The notes beneath the pieces were generated by a model, which saw only the letters and a program-made list of their open reading frames with translations, was not told where the DNA came from and ran no database searches. The translations under genes and the position numbers were made by a program. A stretch of 64,000 nucleotides of DNA. Source: Acanthochromis polyacanthus (Eukaryota; Chordata; Actinopteri; Pomacentridae). The stretch is from contig NC_067120.1 in the NCBI RefSeq assembly GCF_021347895.1, positions 16,787,361 to 16,851,360 of the forward strand, given 5' to 3'. Numbering within the stretch: the stretch's first letter is position 1; every line of letters starts with the position of its first letter. This document shows, piece by piece, positions 50,579-61,662 of this stretch.

Positions 50579-50943
50579 GCTGCATAGTGCAGTAGTGGTT
50601 AGCACTTTTGCCTTGCAGCAAGAAGGTCCCTGGTTCACGTCCTGGCCTGGGCCTGGGATCATTCTGCATGGAGTTTGCATGTTCTCCCTGTGCATGCGTG
50701 GGTTTTCTCCGGGTACTTCGGCTTCCTCCCACAGTCCAAAAATATGCTGAGGTTAATTGATTACTCTAAATTGTCCGTAGGTGTCAATGTGAGTGTGATT
50801 GTTTGTCTGTATATGTAGCCCTGTGACAGACTGGCGACCTGTCCAGGGTGTCCCCTGCCTTCGCCCGAGTCAGCTGGGATAGGCTCCAGCACCCCCCGTG
50901 ACCCTAGTGAGGATAAAGCGGTGTATAGAGAGTGGATGGATAC
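50579..50943 (+). repeat. SINE-like repeat with tRNA-like head
   Basis: The head reads GGCTGCATAGTGCAGTAGTG and GTTAGCAC, and contains GGTTCACGTCC, close to a tRNA B box, so it may derive from a tRNA-type pol III promoter. The body has blocks CATGTTCTCCCTGTGCATGC, 'cttcctcccacagtcc' and 'agctgggataggctccagc', and the tail is GTGTATAGAGAGTGGATGGA. The copy at 732-1070 is the same family reversed. It is about 365 bp long with no coding capacity. Confidence 0.75.
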
Positions 50944-51044
50944 TGGAATTATGGGACTATTAAATAGTAAATACACTATAATTCAGGCTGTAGTATGTTA
51001 AATATTAGCTTTGAAGTTATGAATTATTTCATTTTCTAAACATA

Positions 51045-51215
51045 TGAAGTGTGTCTGTCCCCGGCCAGTGGCCCCAGCGACTGCACTGTGATGGACGAGA
51101 TGAGGATGGACTTCATGATGGCAGTGTAGAACTTTGTATCGGGCTGGGGCTTTCCTGAAGTCCATCCTTATCTCCACTGTCTTCTGAGCGTTGAGCTCCA
51201 GGTGGTACATATTGA
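51045..51215 (-). pseudogene. Internally deleted LINE reverse transcriptase fragment
   Basis: In one - strand frame the text is LELNAQKTVEIRMDFRKAPA, matching the conserved stretch of non-LTR reverse transcriptases with the consensus LNxxKTxExxxDFR. Immediately after, in another frame, comes FYTAIMKSILISSITV, a block that normally lies well downstream. The two are fused without the sequence between them, so this is an internally deleted, non-functional remnant. Confidence 0.65.
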
Positions 51216-51969
51216 TTTAATGACCTAATATATACAATAATCTAATTTTAGTTATTTAGTTATTTAGCTTAGTTATTTTATATTGTATAATTTGATATTT
51301 GAATTTAAGTTTAAAATATCTTTATATCTCTAAAATATCTCTATTTCTTTAAACTATCAGGAGTTCAGTGCTGCTATGTTGAAGAAAGAGCTTTTCTCCA
51401 CAGGGAGTTGGTCTACAAACTTCACCATCTTGAATCCTTTTGAAGTGTGATGAAAGGAAAAACAAAAAACAGAACTGATACAAAAAGAACAGAACTGACG
51501 GTAGCAACGAAACAGTAGCGAAGCTTTCCATGCCATCCAGGTGAAGCAGAATTACTTTCAGATTAATTGGCTGCTTTAAATCAAGTAATGCCTGCTGTTG
51601 CATGTACCAATATCAAGCTTTAATACCTAGCATTACCCTTAAATCCTATCATTAGCACATACACTGACTGCTATTTTATTGCAGCATTTTATATTATAAA
51701 ACAAATAATTAAATCCCAGCATCTTCAGCTGCACTCCAACCAAGGTCACATTATTCTGATACAATTATTTCACTAAATATGTCAAATTGTGACATTTTAC
51801 TTCAGCACCACATACTGAATCTTGTCAAAACAGTACAAGTGAATACCCCAAGCAATGCCTAATATTTCTAAGGATTTCCAGTATTTTGAGATGTGAAGAA
51901 ATGACAGAGCAAAGCTTTCTGCTTGTCATACCGTCTCCTGGGTTCCCTGACTATAAATAATTTCACATT

Positions 51970-51993
51970 TTGTGTGTGTGTGTGTGTGTGTGT
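51970..51993. repeat. (TG)n microsatellite
   Basis: Twelve uninterrupted TG units. No other feature is linked to it. Confidence 0.95.
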
Positions 51994-52564
51994 ATGGAGG
52001 TTTTAGTTAAACACCTGTCATACTTATACCAGAATCACACTGTTGACTGAGACACCATAAAACGACCTACTGATTTGAAGTTGTGAGGATATATAGATTT
52101 AAACTGATAAACATAAGAATTTTACATGCAAAAGAAAAAATACTTAATGTATTCCACAGACAGTAAATGATAAAATCAATAGTATACTACAAAAACAATA
52201 CAATAGACTACATTTATAGATGAACTGTAGCATCGAACCTAGTCATATACATACTGCAAGGTGATGCCTATTTTACAATGTGCTGCATATATTTTTACCT
52301 CGGTTACTAATGAGGCAATATCTCTCAGATATGTAAATAATAGTTAATTAATTGCAATTGTTAATTATTACGGTTTTGCTGATTAATTACATATTCACAA
52401 GATAAAAGGTATTACATCTGACCATGGTGCATGTTGTAACTTTGTACTGCGATGCTCTAAATGTGCGAAGCAAAACATTTTACATACTCTGTAACACGCC
52501 TAAAGAGTTAGCAAGAAGATTACACAATGAAAAATAAGGTATCACATAAAGGTAAGGCACTATT

Positions 52565-52800
52565 ATTTATAGTGCCTGTAAAAAATATTCATCCCTCTTG
52601 GAAGTTTATCCCTTGAATTACTTTTCAACACTGAATAAAGGTCCACCTAATTTAGATTTTAAGACAAAAATGTCCAAGTAAAGACTCTTTAATGTCAAAG
52701 TGAAAACAGACTTCAACAAAGCAATGTCAATAAATTCCAATATAACATGTAAAATAAGTTACTGCATGTGTATTTACTCCCTTTAAAACCTCTTGACGCC
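52565..52800. repeat. Dispersed DNA repeat fragment
   Basis: It begins 'tatagtgcctgtaaaaaatattcatccctcttgg' and contains 'tttaatgtcaaagtgaaaacagac' and 'gtatttactccc'. These phrases are characteristic of a DNA-transposon-type repeat found widely in fish. A second, shorter relic of the family is at 34040-34170. No open frame of note. Confidence 0.45.
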
Positions 52801-55122
52801 TGAATTTATTTACAATTAAACAAAAAAACATTTTTTGTGTGTTTTTGCTTTCCAGGTGATGCTAAAATAAGTGGAGATTGTTCATTTATCTATTACACAT
52901 AGAACATAGATACATAGATATATAACAATAACAACAGATATATAATAATTAGGTCCCACTCCGGCTGGTCCTATGAGAAACCAGTGCTTGCAAAAGGTTC
53001 TGAGGTACGTATTGAATGTGCAAAAACCGGCATTGAGGGAATGGATACGCTATCTTGGCTGCAGCCTGAATGAAAGTGATATGTTGCAAATTTGTGACAA
53101 TGGGCATCAAGGAGTGAAAGTGATTCAGCGAAACCAACATAGATGCAATAAGTTACACAATTAAAAGAGTGCAGTGGATGCACAACAGGTGACTGTGGTA
53201 TAAAGACACCTGTAACTGTAAGCTCCAGTCATTTGGGAAGCACTGCTCTTTTTACTCTGTAAAAAGTATATGATTATACTCTTAATGAGGATGAAATTTT
53301 CTAGAATAAATTTTTTTCCATTGATCAAGACAAACACAAGGATTTACTTAACATCATGTACTGGATAGTATACATGTGTATATGTGTACAAAACATAAGC
53401 CATGCATGTTTCAAATGAAGGTATTTTTATTCAGTCATAAAAAATAGTTTTAGCGTATAAAAGTTATATATCTAAAAGTGTTCTCTATACGTGATCATAT
53501 TTCCATTCCAACATCTAAAGAAACACAGGATGAAGTTTCTTATGACACAGCAGAAAAAGAGATGGCAGACGAGATGTTGTTTTTTTTGGACTGAAACCCT
53601 TCAACCAGCAACCCCTGCTTATATTATCTAAGTGACACAACCTTCTTCCGCACACACTTTACACTTTATTTTGAATATACAGTTCAGTGCATTAGAGATA
53701 AGGAAAACTCAACTAAATTAAATTCATGTCAAAAATCAGAAGACTGATAAAGCAGGTAAAATATCCATGTGAATCTGCAACGCCCAGTAAAGGAGACAAA
53801 AAAGCATACGAGGAATCAATGACCACAACAATATCGTTTTGAAATACAAAACCAGTGAAGTTTAAATGAGCTGATTTGTGGTTGTTTCAGCAAAGTGTAA
53901 ATTTTAGCATCCATTTTTTGTATTCTTAAGCACTTGCTATTAGTATATTTTTGTAAGAATGTACTTTATTAGAATATTTTACATCCTGAGATGGTAGCTC
54001 TCTATTGTATGGTAGAAACAAAGCTGTCAGCACGATGGTAGAACTGAATACACACTAGAGTTATATTCTGTTTATATTAGGCAAATTGATTTAAGAAGAA
54101 ATGGATTTGATGAACTTTTCTGATCTGTGCACTCGCGTGTCACTTCCTGTGCTCCATCTGTTGCAGACAGCTGTTAAACTTAAGAAAGTAACTGTAATGT
54201 CATGTCAAACTAACTGAACATTAGAGATGTCCATAACAGAAGAAAATGCTTCCTTAGAAAGCAGACATGATCAAAAGTAAAAATCTTAGCCACTGTGTAA
54301 CAACAGTTGTCACATTTTCAAATGTACATGGTACTCTGCCACTGGCAAATGAGATGTTAACCAACTTCCCAAAAAAGGGCGGAAATCTTGAAGTATGAAT
54401 GCTATTGCCATCATACGGTACGTTGAAGGCACCTTAAAAAGGAGAAAGGTCCAGCAGCAAGGAGGCAAATACAGGTGAGCTGACTGTTAAAGTCTGCTAA
54501 AGGTATTGTACACTGTAAACCCGAACAGTACTGCTGACTTATAAAGAGTGATTACACTGTACTTAAAATGTGTTATCTAGTTAGCAGAACTCAATATATT
54601 TTCTTTCTCTGAACCCCTTATACAGTTTTAAGTTTCCTTGACCCAGCATTTGTAAGTTTACACAGCCAATTTAATTATTACTTTCGAGTACATAAGGAGA
54701 CGTACAGTGACGTCATGACGCTCTCTTCAAACTGACGTTTTTCTGAAAGTCTAATGGCTACTTGTCTGCTGGATGGAGACTGCACGTGGAGTAATTTGGA
54801 AGTATGAAAAAGCTGCTTTGCTTAATTTAATTTAATAATGATTGTGTTAAATGGTTGTGTTTTAACTACCGAAAGTTTATTCATTAATGCTAAATATTTG
54901 TAGAAAGTTTCAAATGTAAGCCGTAGTGTTAGTTCACCGTCCCACGCCGCGCAGTCCGCCATTTTCCTTTAACATCATCGTGTTTAAGCTGTGAACAATG
55001 CCAAGTTTAGCCTCTAACTATCTCTGTCAGTCAATGGAATTTGTGTTAAGCGTGTTTTTAATCTTCATACTGTGCGTCCTCATCTGGTAAGCATGCTTAT
55101 CATATGTTATATATCTTATATA

Positions 55123-55391
55123 CAGTGTTTCCCCTGGGTTGAAATGGCTGTGAGGCGGTGGGGTGTGTAGGCAAGGGCCAACGGGGGGCCGCGGTTTGTC
55201 CCGGGCAGACGAGCGGCGGCAGGTGTTAGCCGACCAGCTAGCAGGGGAGACCGGGGTTGAGCAGCCGGCGGACCCGCAGAGTTAAAAATGACAGCTCCGG
55301 TGGCTTGGTGCTTTCCGTTTTTGTTTTGTTTTTTGGACGCGGACCAGTCAGGCGGCAATTTCGGCGTCGGTCATATAGGACAGGAAACACT
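55123..55391. mobile_element. hAT-like MITE inside the CACTA element
   Basis: The left end is CAGTGTTTCCCC and the right end, on the other strand, AGTGTTTCCTG. CAGTGTTTCC is a well-known hAT terminus. The flanking 8-mers are CTTATATA and ATTATATA, matching at seven of eight positions. The interior is strongly GC/CpG-rich, unlike the AT-rich flanks, and holds no transposase. Confidence 0.75.
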
Positions 55392-57719
55392 ATTATATAT
55401 ACACATATATGCACAGTACCCTCAGTAAGTGTTTTCTGTTACTGTGGCTGTATTGTCGTATCATTTTTTTTAACTTCGCCTGCACTATTACGCCGTTTCG
55501 TTCTGAGTCCAGCCGCCAGTTAAGACATGAACAGCGGTGAGTCGACGTGCATTTCCTCGGCAGGCGGGGTGGGGGTGGTGTATGTGTGGGGGGGCAGACC
55601 TCTGGGCGCTATGGCTGTCACCTGATATTCGCTATTAGAATGACCGTTTGGATATGGGGATATATATCTGTAACCGAATAGTAAATACATATTTGAGTGT
55701 AAAATGTAGAGTGTAGCGGCACATCAGGGCGCCCGGAGCAGTGTACAGTTTCATCCGACAGAGGGCGCTGTCTGCGCAGCTTGACCCTCAGCCCCTCTTG
55801 ACCTCAGTAAACAAAGAGTTTGCAGTCCGAGCAGGCATTAAGATAAGATAAGATAGACTTTATTAATCTCACAAACATTACAGACATATATATGTCTATG
55901 ATTAACAGCACTGAAACACCTGAGGAACGCTGTGTGGTAGGTGGTTGTAAACTGATGGCAAACTTAAATTCAAAGACTGGGCTATGTGTCGGTTATGTGT
56001 CAAGAAGTTTACTCAGTGCCCTCCATCAAATCTGCGGGCTCATCCGTCGACTTTCGTCCACGGTGTACAGCCGAGTGCAGCGGTGCTTCATCAAGAGTTT
56101 AACCCGTGTGACAGCGTTTTTCTCGGCATGGTCTGCTCTTTGCTGGGGTGGGGGCGTGTATGTTTGAAAACTGTTCGAGTTTGAGGAAAACTGACAGCCG
56201 TAGTGCGCGCCTCATATGCTTTGACGTTTTGATTGTTTTGCCAGATAACCTTTTAAAATCGCAAATACTCTGTTTTGGTCATTTATAACACCACATTGGT
56301 GAGTTGGGAATAAAGACATTTTTAGGATATTTAGTATTGGTTAAGTTAATCATATCTGCCCGTTTTGATTTAATCTTGTATTTGTTTTTCTTTAAGGCTG
56401 AAGTGGATGCGAAGAGGTGCACATCCAGAATCAAGGTAACCTACATGTGAAACATTAAATTTTTTAAAGATGATTTTGTATAGGTGCGTCATATTTTTTT
56501 TAGTGTCTCAGAGAAATGGATTTGAAATCTACAGTTTCATATTAGTACCCTCTAAGTCTTGAAAGTTTTATTTCAGATGTAATTTCATTGTAGGTGATAC
56601 ACAGACTCACAATGATTGCCATCACACACATCAATAGTGTGTGAATTTTCCCAGATTTGTGTGCAGGTGTTTTCAAATTCCTATAATTGACTCACCTGAC
56701 AAGTGCATTTTTAAAATTTATGTAAGTGGCATATTTGTAAATTCGTACAGTAGATAGATGCATCAGAAATGCAATTTTTGCCACATTTTTCTTTGAATTA
56801 AATGTGTGTATATTTATGGCTGTGATCTGTCTAAAGATCAACTAGTGAATGAGTTTTTGTCTTCATCCAAAATAGTCAACTGACCTGTCAATTTTTTCAA
56901 CTCTTTACTCAGTAAAGAGTTGAAAAAATACTCAGCAAAAATGAAATGAAAAGATGGTAATGCATGATTGACTTCTGGGATGTTTCCTTAACTATACTTT
57001 TGCACATAGCCTGTTAAAAAAATATCAGATTGTTGATAGTGAAATCAGAAATTGGCCTTTATTTTGTTGAGAAATGTGTGCTAGTGAGAATAACACTATG
57101 ATAATCTAACCACATGGAGTAATATTTTGTTTTATACTCAACAGATTCGTCTGATCCTCCGGAGATCATTGCTTATTAGTAGCTGTAAGTTATGTCAATG
57201 CTTGAATTTTGTTTGGGAACATAATGCAAGATTATTATGTAAACAAAGTGTGGTGTTTTCCCTTGTTATGTAGCTGTTACTATTTTAAGAAAAGATTAAG
57301 ATTGACTGTAGCCTGTTTAAAAGTTTAAAATTGTTACTGACAATATTAAAAGTTTGGGTTTGAAATTTTTATTTATTCATAAAATAACTCCTTATAAAAA
57401 AATTGCCATAACCCCATACTTAAGACCTTAAATCAACCTGTTGCAATTTTGTGGTAGAGATTTTATCTCAAAACACTACTAATTTTTGTCTCTTTTTTTT
57501 TGTTAACTTGTCAGAAGATTATAATTGAGTTTTGCCCACTACTAGAGTCTGTGTTTTGAAACATCATTCAGAGTTAGATTGTATGTGAGCTAACTAACTT
57601 GCACCATTTTTCAGTCTGCCAAATAACAGCTTCATTTCTTTCATCCTCTGTTGGTATCTTTTTAGTCTGCAGCACAGAAGTCTTTTTTCCCCATAATGTG
57701 TCCCTGTATATCTTAAATA

Positions 57720-59328
57720 TGACCAGCTGAACCATGTAGCCGCAAGGGGACACAAGCCAGTGTCTTATTCTGCCGGTCCCAAGCACGGATAAATACAGAG
57801 GGTTGTGTCAGGAAGGACATCCGACGTAAAACTTTGGCCAAATCAAACATGCGAATCAAATGTATGACTTCCATACCGGATCGGTTGAGGCCCGGGTTAA
57901 CAACGACCGCCATCGGTGCTGTCGACCTACAGGGTGCCGGTGGAAAATGGACGACTGTTGGTCGAAGAAGGAGGGAAGGAAGGTGTGTTCATAGGAAGAG
58001 AGAGAAGAGGAACACCAAGAGTCTAGGACTGAGAGTAGGGACTTTGAATGTTGGAACTATGACAGGAAAAGGTAGAGAGCTGGTTGACATGATGCAGACG
58101 AGGAAGGTGGACATACTGTGTATCCAGGAGACCAGGTGGAAAGGTAGTAAAGCTAGAAGTTTAGGAGCAGGGTTCAAGTTGTTCTATCGTGGTGTAGATA
58201 GGAAGAGAAATGGAGTAGGAGTTATCTTGAAGGAGGAGTTTGTTAGGAATGTCCTGGAGGTAAAAAGAGTGTCAGATCGAGTGGTGAGCCTGAAGCTAGA
58301 AATCGAAGGTGTGATGTTCAATGTTGTTAGTGGGTATGCTCCACAGGTAGGATGTGAGCTGGAGGAGAAGGAGAAATTCTGGTTGGACCTTGATGAAGTG
58401 ATGCAGAGTATCCCTAGAAGTGAGAGAGTTGTCATTGGTGCAGACTTCAATGGACATGTTGGTGCAGGAAACAGAGATGATGAGGAGGTCATGGACAGGT
58501 TTGGTATCCAGGAGAGGAACGCAGAAGGACAGATGGTGGTTGACTTTGCAAAAAGGATGGAAATGGCTATAGTGAATACTTTCTTCCAGAAGAGGCAGGA
58601 ACATAGGGTGACCTATAAGAGTGGAGATAGGAGCACACAGGTAGACTACATCTTGTGTAGACGGTGTAATCTGAAGATCAGTGACTGAAAAGTAGTGGTA
58701 GATGAGAGTGTAGCCAGACAGCATAGGATGGTGGTGTGTATGATGACCCTGGTGGTGAAGAAGATGAAGAGGGCAAAGGCAGAGCAGAGGACCAAATGGT
58801 GGAAGCTGAAAAAGGAAGAGTGTTGTATGACTTTCAGGAAAGAGTTGAGACAGGCTTTTGGATGGTCAGGAGGTGCTTCCAGATGACTGGACAACTACAG
58901 CAAATGTGATCAGGGAGACAGGTCGGAGAGTACTTGGTGTGTCATCTGGAAGGAAAGGAGATAAGGAGACTTGGTGGTGGAATGAGGAGGTGCAGGAGTG
59001 GATCCAGAGAAAGAGGTTAGCTAAGAAGAAGTGGGACACTGAGAGGACTGAAGAGAGTAGACAGGAGTACAGGGAGATGCAGCTTAAGGTGAAAGTAGAG
59101 GTGGCAAAGGCCAAACAAGGGGCTTATGATGACTTGTATTCTAGGTTGGACAGTAAGGAGGGAGAGACTGATCTGTATAGGTTGGCAAGGCAGAGAGACA
59201 GAGATGGGAAGGACGTGCAGCAGGTTAGGGTGATAAAGGATAAGGATGGAAGTGTGTTGACAGATGCCAATAGTGTGATGGGAAGATGGAAAGAGTACTT
59301 TGAAGAGTTGATGAATGAGGATCCAGGT
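57720..59328 (+). pseudogene. RTE-clade LINE, endonuclease part, 3'-truncated
   Basis: The 5' leader ('ccgcaaggggacacaagccagtg', 'ggcccgggttaacaacgaccgcc') is typical of fish RTE elements. From about 57849 an apurinic-like endonuclease is encoded: LRVGTLNVGTMTGKG, ILCIQETRWKGSKARS, FNVVSGYAPQVGCE, VVIGADFNGHVGAGN and RSTQVDYILCRR. These carry the catalytic QETRW, SGYAPQ, GADFNGHVG and DYIL motifs. A stop codon interrupts the frame at 58686-58688, where SD would be followed by KVVVDESV. A frameshift near 58855 leads to GQEVLPDDWTTTANVIRETG and ends at WKEYFEELMNED. The reverse transcriptase domain is missing entirely. Loss of the 3' rather than the 5' part is unusual for a LINE and points to later deletion or insertion. 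Confidence 0.85.
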
Positions 59329-59422
59329 TTTTTTTTTTTTTTTGAAGGTCGAAGGACAATTGAGAGATGGCCTGGCGGCCATCTCTCAATTGTCCTTCGA
59401 CCTTCAAAAAAATCCTGGATCC
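59319..59422. repeat. Near-perfect fold-back (inverted repeat) with 4-nt loop
   Basis: Arms of 29 bp at 59344-59372 and 59377-59405 are perfectly complementary around TGGC. Outside them lie T16 (59328-59343) and A7 (59406-59412), then GGATCCAGG at 59319-59327 and its complement CCTGGATCC at 59414-59422. The structure joins the broken end of the RTE LINE to a dispersed fish repeat. It looks like a head-to-head duplication of the repeat's end. Confidence 0.9.
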
Positions 59423-59540
59423 AGACGGTGATCCGGATCACCTCCAAAATCTAATCGATTGTTACTTTTGCTCTTCCGGACATCCTGTAAAAATTTGGTG
59501 AAAATCCGTCCATGACTTTTTGAGTTATGCTGTTAACAGA

Positions 59541-59610
<70 letters not shown>

Positions 59611-59685
59611 CAGACAAACAAACAGACACACGGCATGGCGGAGGTATGCGCTCTCCGAGTGCTTTTCTAGTTCTTAACTGCAATA
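59406..59685 (+). repeat. Dispersed fish repeat with internal (CA)n
   Basis: The copy runs from 'atcctggatccagacggtgatccggatcacc' through 'ccgtccatgactttttgagttatgctgttaacagac' to 'catggcggaggtatgcgctctccgagtgcttttctagtt'. This is a very common family in teleosts, with a decayed relative at 11885-12260. A (CA)32 microsatellite at 59543-59607 has grown inside it where shorter AAAC/ACAG units are usual. No coding capacity. Confidence 0.7.
59543..59607. repeat. (CA)n microsatellite
   Basis: About 32 uninterrupted CA units. It is likely to be length-polymorphic. Confidence 0.97.
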
Positions 59686-61052
59686 TTTGTCAATACCTGA
59701 TCAGATATGTAAGTATGTTTCATAAATCACATGTAAATATTATAATAAGCTTGATTCTGCATACAGATCTGCATACAGATCTGCACCAGATTAGGCAAAA
59801 TCGATAGAGGGCCCTTGTTTGACTGCAGACATTTTTCAATGCATCACTTTTTGATGACACAAGGAGTTGTTTCTCTCTTATGCTAGAAATAGTTGCCCTT
59901 TGTTGTTTTTTTCAGAGGGAAATATCTCATTACAAACATTACTGAAGTAGTTAGAAGTCCATTGGTGCACCTTACGTGGTTTATCTAAACTTTTGATGAC
60001 ATAGATGTCTTTAAATCTACTGTAACATTCTTGTGACATAGGTTTTATTCTCTGAGTTTGATCATTTTTTTGCAGTTCATTTTATTTTATTCAGCGTAGC
60101 TTTTACCCTGTAGGAGAGCCTCTTTTATGCTGAGTTATGTGAGAACTTGAATTGGTGTCAATTATAACATGATGCTGTTTGTCTGTGATGATGCCAAGCC
60201 CATATTTGACACATATGATGCAGCCCTTTGCATCTTTCCGAAGGATCAAAATATTTATGGGAATTTTCTTTGCCCTCTCTAAAAAATGCTCTAATTTATA
60301 ATATTTATCTGTTTTGTCCCAACAGTCTTTGCCCTTGTCAGAAGTACTTTTTTGGTAAGTCACATCAGCTGTTGTATTTTTTGTTAATATGTCTAAGATT
60401 AATGTGTAACAATTTTTAAGGGGCTGTGAGGACTTTCTAAGCAGTCTTAAAAAAGTGTCACTTTGCGATATATGCCTGATTATAATTCACAACTTAGAAT
60501 AATATTATAAGCGACAGTGAAGGTTATTTCCAAATGCTATTTCACAGCTTTCTGATTTGGTTGGATGGATTGATTTATGGCACTTGGTCACTATGACAAC
60601 ACCTCGTGGGCTGGCAAAGTTTAGTAGTGAGAAGAGACATCTGTGTTTTTCTCTGCTGAGAGGGATTTCTTAGAATAATTTTATAGTAATGTTGGACACT
60701 GGAGCTGGACTTTTAGAAAAAGGACGTCAGAGCAGAAGAAAGCTAAACAGGAGAGTGATAGAGCACAGGCAAAAACACGGGTTAAGCTGTTTGTGATGTG
60801 TGTACAGCAAGATAAGTAGCATTACTTTATTTCTCCACTCTCCAGATGATCCAGAGCCACTCTGACCTATGTATACCCAATTCATAGCAAAGTTGTTTGT
60901 AAGACTATCCATGTTAAAATATGTTCTTTATTGGTATTCCATGGCAACACTATGATCTTTATGTTAAACTATCATGTAAGATTAGTCTGAAAAGATGCAA
61001 TGATATTGTTTATGGTGCATCATAACAAATTCTATCTTTTTTTTCCCCACAG
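59686..61052 (+). other. Leader intron sequence of the CACTA element
   Basis: This is AT-rich sequence around the small exon at 60326-60354, with no other gene, RNA or repeat recognised. The frames at 60103-60363 (-) and 60727-60912 (-) lack any domain resemblance. Confidence 0.45.
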
Positions 61053-61245
61053 AAACAAATAATTGGCAGCACTGGGAAACGCTGACCTTTTATGGTAATC
61101 CAAGCAGTAGTCTAGACATAAAATTCACATAGGAAGACTAAGATTTTTTTTTTCATCCAATGTTTTAAATCAAGCTGGATTAAAGAATTAGTTGAAAGTT
61201 ATTGTCAAACTGAATCTGTATTTGAAGTGAAATGATAAGATTCAG

Positions 61246-61662
61246 ATGATGGAGTGGAAGTGCAGCTTGTGTGCGGTCTCTTCAGACACCAGAGCACAGT
61301 TATTCAGGCACTACCATTTGAAGCATAGCCTCTACTCAAGTATTAGTCCTTTGCCATGTCTGTATGAGTCTTGCATTTGCACATTTCTGTCATTCAATGC
61401 TTTGAAAATACACCTGTCACGAGCTCACAAAGACACATGTAGCACAAGTGCTAGTGAAGAATTACATGTTGGACGTTCCTTTTTTACCTGTCACTTATGT
61501 AACTCTAAACAACCCTTCTCTGAAGCGACACTGTTCAGTCATTTAAGGGGACACTTAAAAAACATGAAAATGTTAAATGCCCATTTAAAAACTGTAGCTA
61601 CCAAACAAATGTCTATTCATCCTTTAATGCACACAAAAGTAGGGCACATGCAGGTAGCTTAG
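61246..61662 (+). pseudogene. CACTA transposase, N-terminal C2H2 zinc-finger segment (frame 1)
   Basis: The frame starts ATGATGGAGTGG at 61246 after an in-frame stop at 61228. It encodes C2H2-type fingers: WKCSLCAVSSDTRAQLFRHY with HLKH, CLYESCICTFLSFNALKIHL with SRAH, and FTCHLCNSKQPFSEATLFSH with LRGH. After LRGHLK, at 61557-61563 (AAAAAAC), the meaningful reading moves to the -1 frame. There HENVKCPFKNCSYQTNVYSS and FNAHKSRAH complete a fourth finger. The last 33 or so codons of this frame (from 61564) are therefore out of register. Such fingers in EnSpm-type elements are thought to bind the element's ends. The break could be a real one-base loss, an assembly error or frameshifting. Confidence 0.75.

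Larger units (their letters stand above)
51216..54510. other. Intergenic between MON2 and the CACTA element
   Basis: The stretch is AT-rich with no gene recognised. It holds a (TG)12 microsatellite at 51970-51993 and a dispersed-repeat fragment at 52565-52800. A 63-codon frame at 52973-53164 overlaps two frames on the other strand, with no domain resemblance in any of them. Confidence 0.5.
56397..61094 (+). other. Chain of four small leader exons of the CACTA transcript
   Basis: Four short segments each have a strong acceptor and donor: 56397-56435 (TCTTTAAG / GTAACC), 57145-57184 (ACTCAACAG / GTAAGT), 60326-60354 (GTCCCAACAG / GTAAGT) and 61053-61094 (TTTCCCCACAG / GTAATC). Read together, the first three stay open as AEVDAKRCTSRIK, IRLILRRSLLISS and FFALVRSTFL. 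The fourth adds KQIIGSTGKR and then a stop. They therefore look like a spliced 5' leader or a small upstream frame before the main ATG at 61246, not part of the transposase. A still earlier exon may end at 55536, where ATGAACAGCG is followed by GTGAGT. The last intron would end at TTCAG (61241-61245), a weak acceptor. Confidence 0.5.

Noticed and set aside
52973..53164. 63-codon + strand frame with overlapping - strand frames
   Set aside because: Neither strand resembles a known protein, and there is no promoter, splice or repeat context.
55527..55536. ATGAACAGCG before GTGAGT as a coding first exon
   Set aside because: Joining it to the next exon (56397) gives an immediate stop. If it is an exon at all, it is probably untranslated.
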